From Paraglaciecola algarum (GTDB taxonomy: Bacteria; Pseudomonadota; Gammaproteobacteria; Enterobacterales; Alteromonadaceae), in the NCBI RefSeq assembly GCF_021532655.1, contig NZ_JAKGAS010000003.1, positions 124,001-188,000 of the forward strand: 64,000 nt of DNA, read 5' to 3'. The position numbers and the translations under genes are program-made. Below the pieces are notes generated by a model, which saw only the letters and a program-made list of their open reading frames with translations, ran no database searches and was not told the DNA's origin. Positions 62,557 through 64,000 of the stretch are shown here, piece after piece (the first letter of the stretch is position 1; each line of letters begins with the position of its first letter).

Positions 62557-62619
62557 AAATTGATTGTGAGCCTGCTCATTAAGAGTAGAAACTTATCACA
62601 AGTATCAAAGGAACAACTT

Positions 62620-62943
62620 ATGGCAACTCAAACATCATCAGCTAGAACGAAAAAAACGGATAACAATTCTGCTTCGAATGGGGATTCACCTGTTTCAGAA
62701 AAAGTGACCGAAACACTGCATCACTCAGTTGACCAACTAGGTGAGCAAGTGGCTAGAACGGAAGAAAAACTGAGAGAAACCGCTTCGTCCTCGGCTGAAT
62801 CTATAAAGAAAAATCAGCTTAAAGCCAAAAAAATGTGGGATGACTCAGCTGTTGGCAAGTATACCAAAGAGCACCCTGTTGCTTCTGCAGGAATAGCCTT
62901 CGCAGCAGGCATGTTGCTCACAAGTTTAATTAAAAGAAAGTAA
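62620..62943 (+). CDS. DUF883 (ElaB/YqjD-type) ribosome/membrane-associated protein
   Basis: 107 residues. A polar, Ser/Thr/Glu-rich N-terminus and long helix (residues about 20-75, VSEKVTETLHHSVDQLGEQVARTEEKLRETASSSAESIKKNQLKAKKMW) lead to a single C-terminal anchor (HPVASAGIAFAAGMLLTSLIKRK) typical of the family. E. coli YqjD and ElaB are stationary-phase inner-membrane proteins that tether ribosomes. AAAGGAAC precedes the ATG at 62620; a frame open from 62506 cannot be the gene because the sigma-54 promoter lies inside it. First gene of a three-gene operon. Confidence 0.9.
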   Translation: MATQTSSARTKKTDNNSASNGDSPVSEKVTETLHHSVDQLGEQVARTEEKLRETASSSAESIKKNQLKAKKMWDDSAVGKYTKEHPVASAGIAFAAGMLLTSLIKRK

Positions 62944-62951
62944 TATTGATT

Positions 62952-63356
62952 ATGAAGGCTTCGTCAGACAATCAGGCTGAACAAAGTGAAAACCAGGCGT
63001 CAGCTAATGACGCCGAGTTTTCAAAACCAATACCTGCTTGGGAGCAACTAATAAATGCTTACAAGATGCAAATACTTAAAGCCACTGAATTGGTTTCTTC
63101 TGAATTAGCCTTATCACTCAAAGCGATAACCTTTTGTTGGCTTAGCATCTTGGTTATGCTCGGATTAAGTGCGTTAATTTGGATAACCTTATGTGCTTCA
63201 TTTGCCTACTGGATTTACACAATTACAGGGTATTGGATTGTAATGCCTATTGTTGTGATCACATTAAATGGTATTGGGGTGTGGTTTGCACTACAAATCT
63301 ATAAAAAATGTAAGCCTGCTATAGGACTACCGAACTCAAAAAAAGCGCTGTTTTAA
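62952..63356 (+). CDS. YqjE-like inner-membrane protein (holin-fold)
   Basis: About 134 residues. A hydrophilic N-terminus and helix (about 25-50) are followed by two membrane helices (about 55-80 and 85-115; FCWLSILVMLGLSALIWITLCASFAYWI and YWIVMPIVVITLNGIGVWFALQI). This matches the YqjE/phage holin superfamily that accompanies YqjD. The ATG at 62952 is preferred to TTG at 62946; the gene is eight bases after the DUF883 stop. Function is unknown, probably membrane stress related. Confidence 0.82.
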   Translation: MKASSDNQAEQSENQASANDAEFSKPIPAWEQLINAYKMQILKATELVSSELALSLKAITFCWLSILVMLGLSALIWITLCASFAYWIYTITGYWIVMPIVVITLNGIGVWFALQIYKKCKPAIGLPNSKKALF

Positions 63357-63383
63357 CCGATAACCTGAAAAATGAGGTGCAAA

Positions 63384-63629
63384 ATGTTTGATCCACTTAG
63401 TAAGCAAAAGAAGCAGTTAAATAGCCATAGACAAGATTACTTGATCTTAAAAGCCCACAAAGATTTTCAGCTTCGCTATGCTAAAAATCAAACAAATAAT
63501 TTATTAAGCTCGCCTAAAGGCTTGCTAACTAGCTTTATTCTAGGCGCTTGCAACGGCGCTACTCCAGCTAAATCAGTCACCGGGCACACTAAAGCAATCA
63601 CTTTACTCGAACGCTTTTTGACACTTTGA
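63384..63629 (+). CDS. YqjK-like small basic protein
   Basis: About 81 residues, basic and helical (FDPLSKQKKQLNSHRQDYLILKAHKDFQLRYAKNQ). Its place after the DUF883 and YqjE-like genes mirrors the yqjD-yqjE-yqjK order of enteric bacteria, though the sequence resemblance is weak. GAGG precedes the ATG at 63384. I infer membership from gene order. Confidence 0.65.
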   Translation: MFDPLSKQKKQLNSHRQDYLILKAHKDFQLRYAKNQTNNLLSSPKGLLTSFILGACNGATPAKSVTGHTKAITLLERFLTL

Positions 63630-63653
63630 AAATTAGCATACCCGCAAATTGTG

Positions 63654-63713
63654 TTCTAACAAGCTTTCTTCTAACAAACTTTCTTCTAACAAGCTTTCTT
63701 CTAACAAGCTTTT
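63654..63713. repeat. Four 15-bp tandem repeats
   Basis: The unit TTCTAACAAGCTTTC occurs four times in succession (63654-63713) with one and one base changes in the second and fourth copies. It lies between convergent genes and each unit contains AAGCTT, so it can also fold. It may serve as a terminator-like barrier. Confidence 0.9.
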
Positions 63714-63750
63714 ATCTAAAAACTAGTCTCCTAATCTAAGTAAAGACAGT

Positions 63751-64000
63751 TTAACGTTTGTATACTTGCCCGTTTTTCATAACGAAAGAGACGCTCTCCA
63801 GTACTTCAATATTTTTCAGGGGATCAGCCGATACCGCTACCAAATCAGCAAACTTTCCTTTAGTCACACTGCCCAAGTTTTCTTGTTGTTTTAATAAAGT
63901 AGCAGCGTTAATTGTACTGGCCTGAATAGCTTGTAGTGGTGTCATACCAAATCTGACCATACGAGCAAACTGCTTAGCGTTATCACCATGAGGATAAATA
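63751..64000 (-). CDS. Amidohydrolase family protein, C-terminal part
   Basis: The last 82 codons of a gene that runs off the right edge. IYPHGDNAKQFARMVRFGMTPLQAIQAST and AATLLKQQENLGSVTKGKFADLVAVSADPLKNIEVLESVSFVMKNGQVYKR are the standard closing region of amidohydrolase-superfamily proteins (imidazolonepropionase/prolidase-like), with the GKFADLVAVSADPL sheet. The metal centre and signal sequence would lie outside the window. The substrate cannot be given; extracellular dipeptidase or aryl-dialkylphosphatase-like members are common in marine bacteria. Confidence 0.9.
   Translation of the reverse strand, partial: IYPHGDNAKQFARMVRFGMTPLQAIQASTINAATLLKQQENLGSVTKGKFADLVAVSADPLKNIEVLESVSFVMKNGQVYKR

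Noticed and set aside
62506..62619. Extended N-terminus for the DUF883 protein
   Set aside because: A consensus sigma-54 promoter lies inside the extension, and a good Shine-Dalgarno precedes the ATG at 62620.
63654..63713. CRISPR array
   Set aside because: The 15-base units are directly adjacent, with no spacers.

Overview
The window looks like chromosomal DNA of a marine gammaproteobacterium of the Alteromonadales (Alteromonas/Glaciecola/Paraglaciecola-like). This is inferred from the AT-rich base composition, the very large TonB-dependent receptors, the gammaproteobacterial MurR, MurQ, RpoH, OMPLA and YqjD-YqjE-type proteins, and GlyGly-CTERM tails. No rRNA, tRNA or CRISPR array was seen.

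Region 1 (about 1-29.4 kb) is a peptidoglycan/N-acetylmuramic acid (MurNAc) scavenging island. It holds an RpiR-family regulator (MurR-like), an exo-muramidase (NamZ), the MurNAc-6P etherase MurQ, a BadF-type amino-sugar kinase (MurK-like), a sodium:solute symporter, a NagZ-like GH3 enzyme, a beta-lactamase-fold serine hydrolase, an NhaC antiporter, a PLP D-cysteine desulfhydrase/ACC-deaminase-type enzyme, a Tat-exported LD-carboxypeptidase, and an AspA/AstE-like metallohydrolase. It also holds two TonB-dependent receptors, two paralogous goose-type-lysozyme-like proteins (one with the catalytic Glu replaced by Gln), a lipoprotein amidase and a diaminopimelate decarboxylase. A palindrome GAATA-N3-TATTC, exact or degenerate, lies in front of the regulator, the symporter-kinase-etherase-muramidase operon, both receptors and the amidase/decarboxylase divergent promoter. 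It is a good candidate operator for the regulator. Together the genes outline surface digestion, outer-membrane uptake, periplasmic trimming, ion-coupled (non-PTS) import and conversion to GlcNAc-6P, with DAP going to lysine.

Region 2 (29.4-48.1 kb) is more ordinary: a third large TonB receptor, a periplasmic SBP_bac_3-like protein, a Gld-type ABC exporter with fused GldF-GldG, a divergent RpoH-like sigma factor, and a cluster of phytanoyl-CoA-type dioxygenase, DUF1592/1588/1585 multihaem protein, Tat-exported DUF1552 protein, ankyrin protein and cytochrome b561.

Region 3 (48.1-64 kb) is an envelope-stress-like island: DUF1328 protein, small lipoprotein, outer-membrane phospholipase A, phosphatase-diacylglycerol kinase fusion, MscS channel, hemerythrin, BON protein, and the DUF883/YqjE-like/YqjK-like trio. 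At least four of these units have textbook sigma-54 promoters (GG-N10-GC). The same region encodes a sigma-54-dependent response regulator in an operon with a free-standing histidine-phosphotransfer (DHp-like) domain, a CHASE3 histidine kinase, a small receiver and a hybrid kinase. I infer one sigma-54 regulon. Inside it sits an orphan integron-style gene cassette with a convincing attC site, next to a YoeB toxin whose antitoxin is reduced to its tail. The right edge cuts an amidohydrolase gene.
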